A stretch of 51,489 bases of DNA from an uncultured Blautia sp. (GCA_900543715.1 UQSX01000016.1:1-51489), one strand, 5' to 3'; shown: positions 1 to 9,519, counted from the first letter of the stretch. The notes: generated from the sequence alone by a model not told the origin. A program made the numbers and translations.

Positions 1-580
1 CCTGGGCACTTAAATCTCCCAGAATCTCCTCAAGAAACATTTTATTGAGAAGCTCCTCCTGCTGGCTTTTTTCCTGAGGCAGCTTATCCTCCAGGGATAT
101 GTCGCTTCCGTCGCTTTCATAAATAGTTTTTTGAAGAGATTCGATCTGAGCCCCTGCTTCCAGGGCCATTACCAGCTCCTCTCTGGATATGCCTACCTCT
201 GCCGCCAGCTCTTCCATATCCGGTTCCCGGTTCTTTTTCTGCAGAAACTGTTCTCTGGCCGCATAGGCTCTGGCTGCTGTCTCTTTCAAAGAACGGCTGA
301 CCTTCACCATACCGTCATCCCGCAGATACCGTTTGATCTCGCCTGTGATCATAGGTACTGCATAAGTGGAAAACTTTACGTTATAAGAAAGATCAAATTT
401 ATCAATGGCTTTTAAAAGCCCTATGCTTCCAATCTGGACCAGGTCCTCCATCTCTACTCCCCGGTTTTGAAACCTTCTGGCAATGCTGTGGACCAGTCCC
501 ATATTTTTTTCTGCCAGTATATCTCTTGCTTCCTTATCTCCCTGGTGCACACGCCCGATAAGGGCAAGGATATCGTCCAT
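1..580 (-). CDS. sigF: RNA polymerase sigma factor, sporulation sigma-F (partial, C-terminus beyond window)
   Basis: Forespore-specific sigma factor that directs RNA polymerase to early forespore genes after septation. The visible 193 residues hold sigma-70 region 2: the core-binding helix with DLVQIGSIGLLKAIDKFD near residues 46-63, the YAVPMITGEIKRYLRDD stretch (about 73-89), and region 3 to about residue 150. The region 4 helix-turn-helix lies outside the window. The ATG at 580 follows AGGAGG with 4-5 bases of spacing. It is the third gene of the classical spoIIA operon, eight bases after spoIIAB, which supports sigma-F rather than sigma-G. SpoIIAB should hold it inactive until SpoIIAA is dephosphorylated. 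The gene runs off the left edge, so nothing can be said about its 3' end. Confidence 0.95.
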   Translation of the reverse strand, partial: MDDILALIGRVHQGDKEARDILAEKNMGLVHSIARRFQNRGVEMEDLVQIGSIGLLKAIDKFDLSYNVKFSTYAVPMITGEIKRYLRDDGMVKVSRSLKETAARAYAAREQFLQKKNREPDMEELAAEVGISREELVMALEAGAQIESLQKTIYESDGSDISLEDKLPQEKSQQEELLNKMFLEEILGDLSAQ

Positions 581-588
581 ATGCCCTC

Positions 589-1032
589 CTATTCAAAAAC
601 CGGATTCTGTCTTCCTATGATTTTTTTCATGGTCACTGTTGTTCCCTTGCCTGGCTCGGATTCTACTGTCACCTGATCCATAAAGGCTTCCATAAAGGCA
701 AATCCCATTCCGGACCGGTCCTGCTCCGGTTTGGTGGTGTATAAGGGTTCCATGGCCTTTTCAACATCTTCAATTCCCTTTCCCGTATCTTTTACTACCA
801 CGGTCAGCTCTCTTTTTTGATTCCTGCACTCCACCCGTATCTTCTCCGTTCCTGTATCATAAGCATGGACAATACAGTTAGTAATGGCCTCAGAAACTGC
901 CGTCTTTATATCCGCCACCTCTTCCAGCGTAGGATTCAGCTGGGTGCTGAAGGCTGCCACCGCTATCCGCACCAACCCTTCATTACAGGATCTGCTCTCT
1001 ACTTCTAAGATCATCTCATTTTTATTTTCCAT
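589..1032 (-). CDS. spoIIAB: Anti-sigma F factor / serine kinase SpoIIAB
   Basis: GHKL-fold serine kinase and anti-sigma factor. It binds sigma-F in the predivisional cell and phosphorylates SpoIIAA. At 147 residues it matches the family length. The ATP site is visible: the N-box at residues 48-57 with Glu48 and Asn52, the G1 box DTGKGI at 82-87 and the SGMGF G2 box at 107-111. It sits between spoIIAA (12-base gap) and sigF (8-base gap), the standard order. Control is expected through partner switching with SpoIIAA and the SpoIIE phosphatase, which is not in this window. There is no sign of decay. Confidence 0.97.
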   Translation of the reverse strand: MENKNEMILEVESRSCNEGLVRIAVAAFSTQLNPTLEEVADIKTAVSEAITNCIVHAYDTGTEKIRVECRNQKRELTVVVKDTGKGIEDVEKAMEPLYTTKPEQDRSGMGFAFMEAFMDQVTVESEPGKGTTVTMKKIIGRQNPVFE

Positions 1033-1044
1033 TCTCCGGTCCTC

Positions 1045-1398
1045 CTATCTCTTCCTGTGGTTCCACACAGGCTCCTGGCTGATCTCAATATGTTTATAGA
1101 TCCCTGAAAGCTGCATGATCCGTAATATCCTGTCATTTACATGGATAGCACTGACGATCCCTCCGCTGTAGCTCAGCAACCGTTTTCTCCCCATGATCAT
1201 ACCGATTCCTGAGCTGTCCATAAAATCTGTGTCCGAAAAATCAAAGACCAGCTGCCTTATAGCTCCCCTTTCCAGCTCCTGGTCTATCGCTCCGGTAATC
1301 TGCTGGGCAAAATGGTGGTCCAGTTCCCTGGGAATGTAAATAATGAGCATTGTCCCTCTTTTTTTCATATATTCTTCCATGATTCGTCCCCTTTCCAT
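1045..1398 (-). CDS. spoIIAA: Anti-anti-sigma F factor SpoIIAA
   Basis: STAS-domain anti-anti-sigma factor. Unphosphorylated SpoIIAA removes SpoIIAB from sigma-F. The phosphorylatable serine lies in the MDSSGIG motif (residues 60-66 counted from the upstream start). Two starts are possible: ATG at 1398 after GAGGGGAG, or ATG at 1380 after AAGGGG. The second gives a length closer to the usual 110-117 residues and I cannot decide between them. This is the first gene of the operon. A sigma-H promoter would be expected upstream, but I could not pick a convincing one in the short gap to the terminator at about 1445-1478. Confidence 0.95.
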   Translation of the reverse strand: MERGRIMEEYMKKRGTMLIIYIPRELDHHFAQQITGAIDQELERGAIRQLVFDFSDTDFMDSSGIGMIMGRKRLLSYSGGIVSAIHVNDRILRIMQLSGIYKHIEISQEPVWNHRKR

Positions 1399-1440
1399 CT
1401 ATACTCCCCTCACATCAGGAGGTTTTTTCAGATCTTTGTA

Positions 1441-1480
1441 CAGAAAAAGGAGCTTTCCGTGTGTTGAAAGCTCCTTTTCT
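1441..1480 (-). terminator. Intrinsic terminator after the TPR protein gene
   Basis: A 13-bp perfect inverted repeat (1445-1457 with 1466-1478) is followed on the minus strand by a short T run. It separates the folC-TPR unit from the spoIIA operon. The flanking A and T runs could also allow termination on the plus strand. Confidence 0.8.
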
Positions 1481-1514
1481 TCAAGGTTTCTCTTATGTAT
1501 GTGCCGTCACACTT

Positions 1515-3014
1515 TTATCCTTCTGTTCCGTCTCCGGTATCCTCGTTCCCGTCAGCACCATTCCCAGTGCTTTCTTCCTGAGTAATTTCCTCTGCATCTT
1601 CCTGACTGTCCTCTGCAGTTATCTCGTCTTCATGTTCGTCAATGTAGTCCTGGGCGTCCAGAGCATTCTGAGTTCCCGGATAATTGTCCACTACTTTCTG
1701 ATACCAGGAAACTGCATTTTCCACATCGCCCTTTCCTGCATAAGCCTGTGCCAGATAATACATAGATCTCCTGTCCTGGTTTCCGATATTTACAGCCTTC
1801 GTCAGACTCTCGATAGCTGCGTCATAATTTCCTGCATTGATATAATTGATCCCTTCATCCCGATACTGCTTTTTCAAGGTGTCTCCTACCTGATTCATGA
1901 TAGTATCATAGATGCTCTTTCCTTCTACCGAAAGAAGGTCTGAATCCACCTCCGCAATAGCGTTGGCCGCATTGGTAAAGTTTCCCTGTTGGTACTCATC
2001 CCATGCTTTCAGCAGGTTCTCATAACTGGTGGTCTGGTTCTGGGCTTCCTGGATCTGACTCTGGGCCGTATCCACAGATTCCTGGGAAGCATCCATCTGT
2101 TCCTGCAGCCGCTCAAGCTCCGCCGCCTGGGTTGCCATCTGATTGCTGTACTCCACCACTCTTTGATTGGCTTCTTCATTGGCATTCTGAGTGATGGCAG
2201 GCACCACCAGAAACCAAAGAGCTGCAGCTCCTACCACCAGCCCCAGCACAAGATTCACCAGAGTGTTGGTAATAGTCTTTTCTCTGAATTCAGGAGGCTG
2301 TATCACCACGTCGTTCCCGGATTTGTAGATCAGACTTCCGTCCCTTCCCTCCCGCTCTTTTTCTCTCATGCCGAACCGCGGTTCCAGATTTGTCCGTCTG
2401 CCGGTCTGTTCTTCCACTTCTCTCAGGAACCGGAGAGTTGTCGTGTTGCTTTTATCAATCTTAGCTGCTGTTTTTAACTGCCTTCTGGCTTTCTCATACT
2501 CTTCTTCGTGAATATAGATCAAAGAGAGAAGATGATAGCCTTTGATCAGTTTTGGGTTGCTGATCAATACTTTTTTCAACTGCAGCTTGGCCATATCTGT
2601 GCTGCCGCTTCTGCAGTATTCAAGACACTGGTTATATTTTTTTATGCTGTTGTTAATTTCCTCTAAACGGTTTCCATCCTTCTGAAGCTTTTCTATATAG
2701 CCTGTGGCAATATTATCTTTGGGCATCATATTTTTGCTGATCACCCAGTGACTGAGGGCTGCCACCACTTCTCCCGTTTCAAAATACACCAGCCCCAGAA
2801 GATTCCTGGCCTGTATATTCAGTTTATTCATTTTCAGGCTCCGCTTGAGACAGGTAATGGCACCTGACAGATCTCTGACCTGAGCTTTCTCAAGCCCCTG
2901 GTTGTAATAGAGGTTTGACAGAGCCCAGGCCTTTTTCTGGGCCGTCACTCTGCATCCGCATTTTGGGCAATACTCAGAAGCGGTAAGCGGAGCATTACAT
3001 ATCATACAGTTCAT
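1515..3014 (-). CDS. Zinc-ribbon and TPR-repeat membrane protein
   Basis: A 499-residue single-pass membrane protein, most likely a scaffold; no enzyme motif is visible. In order: a zinc ribbon with Cys3/Cys6/Cys16/Cys19, a first block of tetratricopeptide-like helices (about 35-200), a charged linker, one membrane segment (about 251-271), a Gln/Glu-rich coiled coil (about 275-330), a second TPR block (about 335-445), and a very acidic Glu/Asp/Gly tail. The stretch before the membrane segment is basic, so the zinc ribbon is probably cytoplasmic and the C-terminal TPRs outside. Its ATG overlaps the stop of the 54-aa ORF (ATGA), implying translational coupling to folC. Its position just upstream of spoIIA on the same strand may be incidental. 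The physiological role is unknown. Confidence 0.85.
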   Translation of the reverse strand: MNCMICNAPLTASEYCPKCGCRVTAQKKAWALSNLYYNQGLEKAQVRDLSGAITCLKRSLKMNKLNIQARNLLGLVYFETGEVVAALSHWVISKNMMPKDNIATGYIEKLQKDGNRLEEINNSIKKYNQCLEYCRSGSTDMAKLQLKKVLISNPKLIKGYHLLSLIYIHEEEYEKARRQLKTAAKIDKSNTTTLRFLREVEEQTGRRTNLEPRFGMREKEREGRDGSLIYKSGNDVVIQPPEFREKTITNTLVNLVLGLVVGAAALWFLVVPAITQNANEEANQRVVEYSNQMATQAAELERLQEQMDASQESVDTAQSQIQEAQNQTTSYENLLKAWDEYQQGNFTNAANAIAEVDSDLLSVEGKSIYDTIMNQVGDTLKKQYRDEGINYINAGNYDAAIESLTKAVNIGNQDRRSMYYLAQAYAGKGDVENAVSWYQKVVDNYPGTQNALDAQDYIDEHEDEITAEDSQEDAEEITQEESTGNGADGNEDTGDGTEG

Positions 3015-3175
3015 AAATTTCTCCCCTGCTTATCTGAGGTGCTGCTGTTATCCTTTATCATTTCTTTGAGTATGTCGATGACATCTGTGAGGTCCTGTCT
3101 GTAAATAGCTCCCTCTGCGTCGTCCACTTCCAGACAAGGCTGAAATTTTTTCAGTTCTTCTTCGAAATTAATCAT
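3011..3175 (-). CDS. 54-aa acidic hypothetical protein between folC and the TPR gene
   Basis: A small ORF that fills the gap between folC and the TPR gene. Its ATG overlaps the last codons of folC by 8 bases and its TGA overlaps the ATG of the TPR gene in an ATGA quartet. It encodes an acidic, probably helical peptide beginning MINFEEELKKFQPCLEV and ending in a polar tail. There is no signal peptide or membrane segment. The double overlap is the main evidence that it is translated. I do not recognise the family; it may partner the TPR protein it is coupled to. Coding status is likely, function unknown. Confidence 0.7.
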   Translation of the reverse strand: MINFEEELKKFQPCLEVDDAEGAIYRQDLTDVIDILKEMIKDNSSTSDKQGRNL

Positions 3176-4469
3176 GGAACTTCCTCCTTACATAGTCTTT
3201 TATCTCCCCTGCAAGGTAAAGGGAACCTGCCACAAACATCAATCCCTCTCCCTTACATGCATATGCTTTGTCAAAGGCTTTTTCCGGATCAGGCTCCACA
3301 TATACCTGACTGCATCCTTCTTCTTTAAAAAGCCGGGCAAGCTCTTGGGCAGACTGCTTTCTGCTTCCCCAGATCTCCGTAGTCACCACACAGGAAAAAT
3401 GCAGTCCCCGGCAGATTTCATGGATCATATCCCGGAAGTCCTTGTCCGATACAGTAGAAAACAGGAGCGTGATCGGGTAGTCCTTCTGAAAGAATTCCAC
3501 TGTCTCCACAAATTTGGCAATGCCATCCTCATTATGGGCGCCGTCTACGATCACCCTGGGAAGAATGGTTTCCATCCTACCCTGCCAGCGGGTATTTTTC
3601 ATGCCCTGGATCAGGGTCTCTTTCTCCAGATGATGGTCTTTTTTCAGCACCCCCATGGTCTCAAGAGCCAGAGCTGCATTCATCATCTGATATCTGGCGA
3701 TAAAGGGGACAAACAGCTCTGTCTTTCCATACACTCTGGAATCAGATACAAACCGGATTCCGTTGGGAGTGTAGTCCTTCAGACTCTGTTTTTCCTCCTT
3801 CATTTCATACCAGGGACTTCCCAGACTTTCCGCCCTGGCTTTTATCACAGGCGCCGCTTCAGGATTACTGCCGTCAAAGATCACCGGCACTCTAGGCTTT
3901 ATGATCCCTGCCTTTTCCCCTGCGATCTCTCCTATGGTATTCCCCAGATATTCCACATGATCCAGACTGATAGATGTGATCACACAGGCCAAAGGCTCCT
4001 CCACAGAATTGGTGGCATCCAGTCTGCCTCCCAGCCCTGTCTCCAGAACAATATAATCCACTTTCTCTTTCTGAAAAATCAGCATTCCCATCAGAAAAAG
4101 AAATTCAAAATAGGTGGGGTGGTATTCTCCTTTCTCCACCAGAGAATCCGCCAGCTCCTTTACTTTACAGAAAGCTTCCAGAAAAGCCTGGTCAGATACC
4201 ATAACCTCGTTGATCTGAAAGCGCTCATTGATCTTCTGAAGATGCGGCGAGGTAAACAGTCCGCATTTATAGCCGCCCTCTTCCAGCATAGTGGAAATAA
4301 AAGCACAGACACTGCCTTTTCCGTTTGTTCCCGCCACATGAATGATCTTCTGTCCCTTATCGGGACTCCCTAAAAGATCCAGGCACTGCCTGGTATGTTC
4401 CAGTTTATTTTTCTTTGTAAATTTCGGTATATCCTCAATATATTGAACCGCTTCTTCATAAGTGAACAA
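3168..4469 (-). CDS. folC: Bifunctional folylpolyglutamate synthase / dihydrofolate synthase
   Basis: Mur-ligase-family enzyme that adds glutamate to dihydropteroate or to tetrahydrofolates using ATP, which retains folates in the cytoplasm. The 433-residue length is normal. The ATP loop HVAGTNGKGS is at residues 44-53, followed by the family segment LFTSPHLQKINERFQIN. A VLETGLGGRLDATN motif lies near residues 145-160, and the C-terminal domain contains DGAHN (about 312-316). Its end overlaps the 54-aa ORF. Upstream (4470-4696) lies a palindrome-rich spacer rather than an obvious promoter, so it may be transcribed partly from valS-ltaS. Whether it has both activities cannot be told from sequence. 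Confidence 0.95.
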   Translation of the reverse strand: MFTYEEAVQYIEDIPKFTKKNKLEHTRQCLDLLGSPDKGQKIIHVAGTNGKGSVCAFISTMLEEGGYKCGLFTSPHLQKINERFQINEVMVSDQAFLEAFCKVKELADSLVEKGEYHPTYFEFLFLMGMLIFQKEKVDYIVLETGLGGRLDATNSVEEPLACVITSISLDHVEYLGNTIGEIAGEKAGIIKPRVPVIFDGSNPEAAPVIKARAESLGSPWYEMKEEKQSLKDYTPNGIRFVSDSRVYGKTELFVPFIARYQMMNAALALETMGVLKKDHHLEKETLIQGMKNTRWQGRMETILPRVIVDGAHNEDGIAKFVETVEFFQKDYPITLLFSTVSDKDFRDMIHEICRGLHFSCVVTTEIWGSRKQSAQELARLFKEEGCSQVYVEPDPEKAFDKAYACKGEGLMFVAGSLYLAGEIKDYVRRKFHD

Positions 4470-4496
4470 GCTGTATCCCTCCTGTTCTGTGAAATG

Positions 4497-4660
4497 GCAA
4501 GCAGCAGCCCGTCTTGCCGGCTCCGCTGCTTATGAAAGCCTGCGGATTGCTCCGCGCTTTGAGACTGGGCTTTCATAATAAAATCACCACTTCTGTTATA
4601 ATGTTTTGTCTCCGGCAGACTGCCGGGGTCACTTATCATTATAATGAAGTGGTGATAATA
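4497..4660. repeat. Cluster of three adjacent inverted repeats in the ltaS-folC spacer
   Basis: Three hairpin-forming units follow one another: AAGCAGC/GCTGCTT (4499-4505 with 4525-4531); ATGAAAGCC/GGCTTTCAT (4532-4540 with 4568-4576) enclosing GCGGA/TCCGC; and an 11-bp arm at 4583-4593 pairing with 4646-4656. The last encloses TATAATG/CATTATA and a central CCGGCA/TGCCGG stem. The third could act as a terminator or a processed RNA, but no clean T run follows it on either strand. It resembles a palindromic intergenic repeat more than a simple terminator. Confidence 0.6.
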
Positions 4661-4696
4661 TGCAAGCAAATTATGTCGCCTGAGAAAAAAAGCTCT

Positions 4697-6832
4697 CTAT
4701 TCCTCCGGGGTATTTTCTTCCTCGCTGCCCTCTTCTCGTATCTCTTCCGACTGCGTTTCCCCGGTCTGGGTTTCTTCAGTATCCTGCGCCTGACCGGTTT
4801 CCTCATCTGAAACAGGGATCAGAACGGCCTCCTGGCTGCCTGCTTCAGGCTCGTGATAAATATAGCTTTCTGTTCTGGTCAGGACTCTGTGGGTAGAACT
4901 GTTGCTTCTGGTAGCAATATCCACTTCATCTCCATCCTGGAGAAGGTCCGTAAGCACAAGCAGGGTGTTCTCGTCAATAAAGGTAGCTTCTACAAGTTCC
5001 CCGTTTATTTCCAGATAAGAAGACTGGGTAAAATTAGCACCCCGTATATAGTATCTGCCATCTGAAATTTCCTCAATGCCCTCAAACTGGGTATCCACAA
5101 CGCCTAATTTCATAGCTGTCTTCTCATACGGAGTCTCTCCGTCATATACATAGTGCTCTCCGTAGAGGATATCATACTGGAGCATTTCCAGATCTACCTG
5201 ATAATCCTGTGTATTCTTTCTTGCCTGATGGAAACGGAAAACATTTCCTTCATGGATTCCTACCCGGTCCATAACTTCTGCAGCCATCTGGTAGGCAGCT
5301 AAATTCTTATCCTGCTTTTCCAGTCCCATATTATCCCAGATTACATATTCTGTCTGGAAAAGATAACGGTTTTTCACGTCAGTGACTGTAAGATCCATAG
5401 TCGGCAGGTGGTCTCCATACATAACCAGTACTACATCTTCATCAATTTGAGAAAGGGCATCGATTAATTCTCCGATGAACTGGTCCATCTCATAAATCTG
5501 GTTGCAGTAGTATTCCCATTTATAATCCTGGGCCTCTGTGCTGCTGCCGGATACTGTAATCTTTGGATCTTCCAGCACCGGCTCTTCCGGATAGTCTCCA
5601 TGGCCCTGTACAGAAATAGTGTATACATAATCCGGTCCTTCTGTGGATTCCATAGCCTGAAGGATGTATTTCGTCAGGTTCCGGTCACGGATCCAGTCGT
5701 TAGGGTTCGTATCATCCTGTTCTGACATATATTCTGATGAAGTAAAGGTGTCAAATCCCAGATTGGCAAACACACGTCTTCTTCCGTAGAAGTTCGCTTC
5801 GTTATTATGAATGGCATGGGTGCCGTATCCTAGTTCCTTAAGTACATAAGCTGCACTTTCACAGGTCTCTGTTTCCAGGATTCCCTTATAAGGATACTCG
5901 CCAGGTCCAAAGTAATGCATACTCATTCCTGTGATCGATTCAAACTCTGTGTTAGCCGTACCGGCTCCAACAGAAGGCACTTTATAATATCCGGAAGAAT
6001 ATTCCTCCATCAGTTTCCGGAAATTCGGAATGGGATCCTCTGAAACATTCAGGTAATTTACCAGCGTAGGATCAAAAAAGGACTCCAGCTGAAGAAAAAG
6101 GATATTCGGTCTGCTTTCTCCTGTCTCCGGCAGAGACTCCGTACTCTCTGTGATATCAGCCATAGCCTCCTCTGAATAATCTCTGGGGCAGCTGATTCCT
6201 GTGTTAAAAATTGTTGTAGCCAGACAGTAGGGATAGCCGTAATCCTCATAAGCAAATGCAATATTTCCAAAATAGTTGGACAGTACCCTTTTTTCCAAAG
6301 CCAGCTTTGTAGTTCCTGCAAAGGCCAAAGCTCCCACAATGATCAGGGGAATATTTACTTTATAGCGAAGCTTTCCTTTATACTTTGGTCCTTTTATGAA
6401 CAGCAGGACCAGACCCAGCACAGCCAGAACTGCCAGGACAACCACTACCCAGAAAAAGAAAGCCGGCAGATACCGGTCCGCGATCTCAAAGGCATCTGTG
6501 ATCATATGCAGGTCCGGCCCGGTAAAGGGCGTTACTCTGGTAGTCAGAAGCACGCCATTGATAATACCAAGGCCCATCCAGAAGATGGTAAGGATCACTC
6601 TCCAGAAAACTCTTCTTCTGAAAAGATATACGATCAGGGTCGTTGTAAAGATTAAAAATGTGTTATACAGAAAGACCAGAGGCCTCTCTGTCAAAAAATC
6701 CATGGCTTCCCATATAGAATGTCTGGAAATCGCTTCTATAAAGAAGTAGCCCACAAATACCGCCAGGAACTGCAGCGGTACAGAAAACATATTCAGATAT
6801 TTCAGGCATAATACCTTCCTGATTTCTTTCAT
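4697..6832 (-). CDS. LTA synthase family protein (membrane sulfatase-fold phosphoglycerol transferase)
   Basis: An alkaline-phosphatase/sulfatase-superfamily enzyme that moves glycerol-phosphate groups onto a cell-surface polymer. Several N-terminal membrane segments lie between residues 15 and 180. The extracellular catalytic domain begins near PNILFLQLESFFDP (242-255, metal ligand Glu250). The nucleophile threonine is in GAGTANTEFE (Thr292), HNNEANFYG is at 342-350, and GDHLPTMD follows near 470. After the catalytic domain comes a small beta-rich segment (about 600-670) and an acidic Glu/Thr/Gln tail. It begins 41 bases after valS, so read-through from the T-box-controlled valS transcript is likely. 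Whether it makes lipoteichoic acid or modifies another glycan cannot be decided here. Confidence 0.88.
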   Translation of the reverse strand: MKEIRKVLCLKYLNMFSVPLQFLAVFVGYFFIEAISRHSIWEAMDFLTERPLVFLYNTFLIFTTTLIVYLFRRRVFWRVILTIFWMGLGIINGVLLTTRVTPFTGPDLHMITDAFEIADRYLPAFFFWVVVVLAVLAVLGLVLLFIKGPKYKGKLRYKVNIPLIIVGALAFAGTTKLALEKRVLSNYFGNIAFAYEDYGYPYCLATTIFNTGISCPRDYSEEAMADITESTESLPETGESRPNILFLQLESFFDPTLVNYLNVSEDPIPNFRKLMEEYSSGYYKVPSVGAGTANTEFESITGMSMHYFGPGEYPYKGILETETCESAAYVLKELGYGTHAIHNNEANFYGRRRVFANLGFDTFTSSEYMSEQDDTNPNDWIRDRNLTKYILQAMESTEGPDYVYTISVQGHGDYPEEPVLEDPKITVSGSSTEAQDYKWEYYCNQIYEMDQFIGELIDALSQIDEDVVLVMYGDHLPTMDLTVTDVKNRYLFQTEYVIWDNMGLEKQDKNLAAYQMAAEVMDRVGIHEGNVFRFHQARKNTQDYQVDLEMLQYDILYGEHYVYDGETPYEKTAMKLGVVDTQFEGIEEISDGRYYIRGANFTQSSYLEINGELVEATFIDENTLLVLTDLLQDGDEVDIATRSNSSTHRVLTRTESYIYHEPEAGSQEAVLIPVSDEETGQAQDTEETQTGETQSEEIREEGSEEENTPEE

Positions 6833-6873
6833 ACTCTCTCTCCTAAACCTCTATGTGGCAGCCCCCCTGCGCA

Positions 6874-9519
6874 TTACTGCAGCTGCGCTAATCTCTCTTT
6901 TACCTGTTCCATCATAGCGGTATAGCGTTCCAGTTTGGCCCGCTCCTCGTCAACCTTTGCCTTAGGCGCCTTGCTGATGAAACGTTCATTACCAAGCATG
7001 CCGTTTACACGAGCCAGCTCTTTTGTCAGTTTCTCTTCTTCTTTTTTCAGTCTCTCAATCTCTTTTTCCACATCAACCAGTTCTGCAAAAGGCATGTAGA
7101 TTACTGCCTTAGCTGTAACGGCAGATACCGCATCATCCTCAATGCCTGTCTTATCCTTCTGAACGATTACCTGGCTTGCATGAGCCAGAGGCGCAAAGAA
7201 GATTTCTCCGTTTTCAAAGATTTTCCGTATCTTCTCATCCTCGGCTGTTACAAATACCTTCGCTTTTTTGCTTGGAGGAACATTCATTCCTGTGCGTACA
7301 TTTCGGATGCTTCTTACAGCCTCCTTAATGATTTCTACAGCTTCCTCCTCATTGGCAAAATTCCACGCTTCTTTAAATACCGGCCAGGAAGAGATCATGA
7401 TGGATTCTTCCTCTGGATGAAGAGTACAGTAAATTTCCTCTGTAATAAAAGGCATATAGGGGTGCAGCAGCTTCAGGGCATTGCCCAGAACTGTCTTCAA
7501 AGTCCAGAGAGCTGCCCCTTTGGTGCTGTCTGTATCGCTGTAAAGCCTTGGCTTCACCATCTCAATATACCAGTCGCAGAATTCTTCCCAGATAAAGTCG
7601 TATACTTTCTGAACAGCAATACCCAGTTCATATTTGTCCATGTTTTCTGTCACATCTTTTGCCAGAGTATTGACTTTGGACAAAATCCACTTATCTGCTC
7701 CTGTAAGTTCTGCAAGGTTCATTTCTCCAGGAACTTCTGCTTTTTCCAGGTTCATCATAATAAATCTGGAAGCATTCCATACCTTATTGGCAAAGTTTCT
7801 GCTGGCTTCTACTCTCTCCCAGTAGAAACGCATATCATTTCCAGGAGCATTTCCTGTGATCAGCGTAAGTCTCAGTGCATCTGCACCATACTTGTCGATA
7901 ACCTCCAGAGGGTCAATACCGTTTCCAAGGGACTTGCTCATCTTTCTTCCCTGAGAGTCCCTCACTAATCCGTGGATCAGCACATGATGGAAAGGTGTCT
8001 TCCCAGTCTGCTCCAGACCGGAGAATACCATACGGATTACCCAGAAGAAGATAATATCATAGCCTGTTACCAGCACATCTGTAGGATAGAAGTACTCCAT
8101 CTCCGGAGTCTTGTCCGGCCATCCCAGGGTAGAGAAGGGCCACAGGGCAGAGGAAAACCAGGTATCCAGAGTATCCTCATCCTGGTGGAAATGGGTACAG
8201 CCGCATTTCGGGCATTTCTCCGGCATTTCCCTGGCAACTATAGTCTCACCGCATTCGTCACAGTAATAAGCCGGGATCCGATGTCCCCACCAGAGCTGAC
8301 GGGAGATACACCAGTCTCTGATATTCTCCAGCCAGTGAAGATAGGTCTTGTCAAATCTCTCTGGTACGAATGTGAGATTTCCGTCTTTTAAAGTATCAAT
8401 GGCAGCCTGAGCCATTTCCTTCATCCGTACAAACCACTGAGGCTTGATCATAGGCTCTACGGTAGTACCACAGCGGTCATGAGTTCCTACACTGTGTGAG
8501 TGAGGAACTACCTTTACCAGAAGTCCCTGTTCTTTCAGATCTTCCACCATGGCTTTTCTGGCCTCATACCGGTCCATGCCTGCGTATTTGCCTCCCAGCT
8601 CATTAATGGTGGCGTCATCATTCATAATGTTGATTTCTTCCAGATTGTGGCGTTTTCCTACTTCGAAGTCATTAGGGTCATGGGCCGGAGTGATCTTTAC
8701 ACAGCCGGTTCCGAACTCCTTATCTACATACTCATCAGCGATCACAGGGATTTCTCTGTCTGTAAGAGGCAGCTTCAGCATTTTTCCGATGAGATGTTTA
8801 TATCTTTCATCTTCCGGATTCACTGCCACTGCAGTATCCCCCAGAAGAGTCTCCGGACGGGTAGTTGCGATTTCCACAAACTGTCCTTCTTCTCCTACTA
8901 CCGGGTAATTGATGTGCCAGAAAAATCCGTCCTGATCCTCATGCTCTACTTCTGCGTCAGAAATAGAAGTCTGGCATACAGGACACCAGTTGATGATCCT
9001 GGAGCCTTTATAGATATAGCCTTTCTCATAAAGCTTGATAAATACTTCCTGAACGGCCTTGGAGCAGCCTTCGTCCATGGTAAAACGCTCTCTGTCCCAG
9101 TCAGCAGAAGCCCCTAATTTCTTTAACTGATTGATGATCTTTCCGCCGTACTCTTCTTTCCAGGCCCAGGCATGTTTCAGGAATTCTTCTCTTCCGATTT
9201 CGTTTTTATCAATACCCTGCTCTTTTAACTTTTCAATAACCTTTACCTCTGTGGCAATAGCCGCATGGTCTGTTCCCGGCTGCCACAGGGCTTCATAACC
9301 CTGCATCCTTTTAAAACGGATCAGGATATCCTGCATGGTCTCGTCCAGGGCATGTCCCATATGAAGCTGGCCAGTTACATTTGGCGGGGGCATCACAATG
9401 GTAAAGGGTTTCTTGTCTTTGTTTACTTCTGCGTGGAAATATTTGTTATCCAGCCATTTCTGATAGATGCGGTCTTCCAGACCTTTTGGGTCATAAGTTT
9501 TTGCAAGCTCTTTGCTCAT
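6874..9519 (-). CDS. valS: Valyl-tRNA synthetase
   Basis: Class I aminoacyl-tRNA synthetase charging tRNA-Val, with an editing domain that removes mischarged threonine. The 881-residue length is normal. It carries the HIGH-box variant HMGH (53-56) after PPPNVTG, the editing (CP1) domain with [14 protein letters not shown], a zinc-binding CDECGE..CPKCGC segment, the KMSKS signature in [10 protein letters not shown], the anticodon-binding domain, and the C-terminal coiled-coil arm rich in Glu/Lys/Arg. The ATG is preceded by GAGGAGG. A T-box leader lies directly upstream, so expression should rise when tRNA-Val is uncharged. The LTA-synthase-like gene follows on the same strand. Confidence 0.98.
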   Translation of the reverse strand: MSKELAKTYDPKGLEDRIYQKWLDNKYFHAEVNKDKKPFTIVMPPPNVTGQLHMGHALDETMQDILIRFKRMQGYEALWQPGTDHAAIATEVKVIEKLKEQGIDKNEIGREEFLKHAWAWKEEYGGKIINQLKKLGASADWDRERFTMDEGCSKAVQEVFIKLYEKGYIYKGSRIINWCPVCQTSISDAEVEHEDQDGFFWHINYPVVGEEGQFVEIATTRPETLLGDTAVAVNPEDERYKHLIGKMLKLPLTDREIPVIADEYVDKEFGTGCVKITPAHDPNDFEVGKRHNLEEINIMNDDATINELGGKYAGMDRYEARKAMVEDLKEQGLLVKVVPHSHSVGTHDRCGTTVEPMIKPQWFVRMKEMAQAAIDTLKDGNLTFVPERFDKTYLHWLENIRDWCISRQLWWGHRIPAYYCDECGETIVAREMPEKCPKCGCTHFHQDEDTLDTWFSSALWPFSTLGWPDKTPEMEYFYPTDVLVTGYDIIFFWVIRMVFSGLEQTGKTPFHHVLIHGLVRDSQGRKMSKSLGNGIDPLEVIDKYGADALRLTLITGNAPGNDMRFYWERVEASRNFANKVWNASRFIMMNLEKAEVPGEMNLAELTGADKWILSKVNTLAKDVTENMDKYELGIAVQKVYDFIWEEFCDWYIEMVKPRLYSDTDSTKGAALWTLKTVLGNALKLLHPYMPFITEEIYCTLHPEEESIMISSWPVFKEAWNFANEEEAVEIIKEAVRSIRNVRTGMNVPPSKKAKVFVTAEDEKIRKIFENGEIFFAPLAHASQVIVQKDKTGIEDDAVSAVTAKAVIYMPFAELVDVEKEIERLKKEEEKLTKELARVNGMLGNERFISKAPKAKVDEERAKLERYTAMMEQVKERLAQLQ

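Noticed and set aside
3174..4373. Long open frame (about 400 codons) on the plus strand opposite folC
   Set aside because: It is antisense to an unmistakable folC, reads as His/Leu/Phe-rich nonsense, and has no ribosome binding site.
4370..4669. 99-codon minus-strand frame across the folC 5' end
   Set aside because: It overlaps folC in another frame and runs through the palindromic spacer; no recognisable protein.
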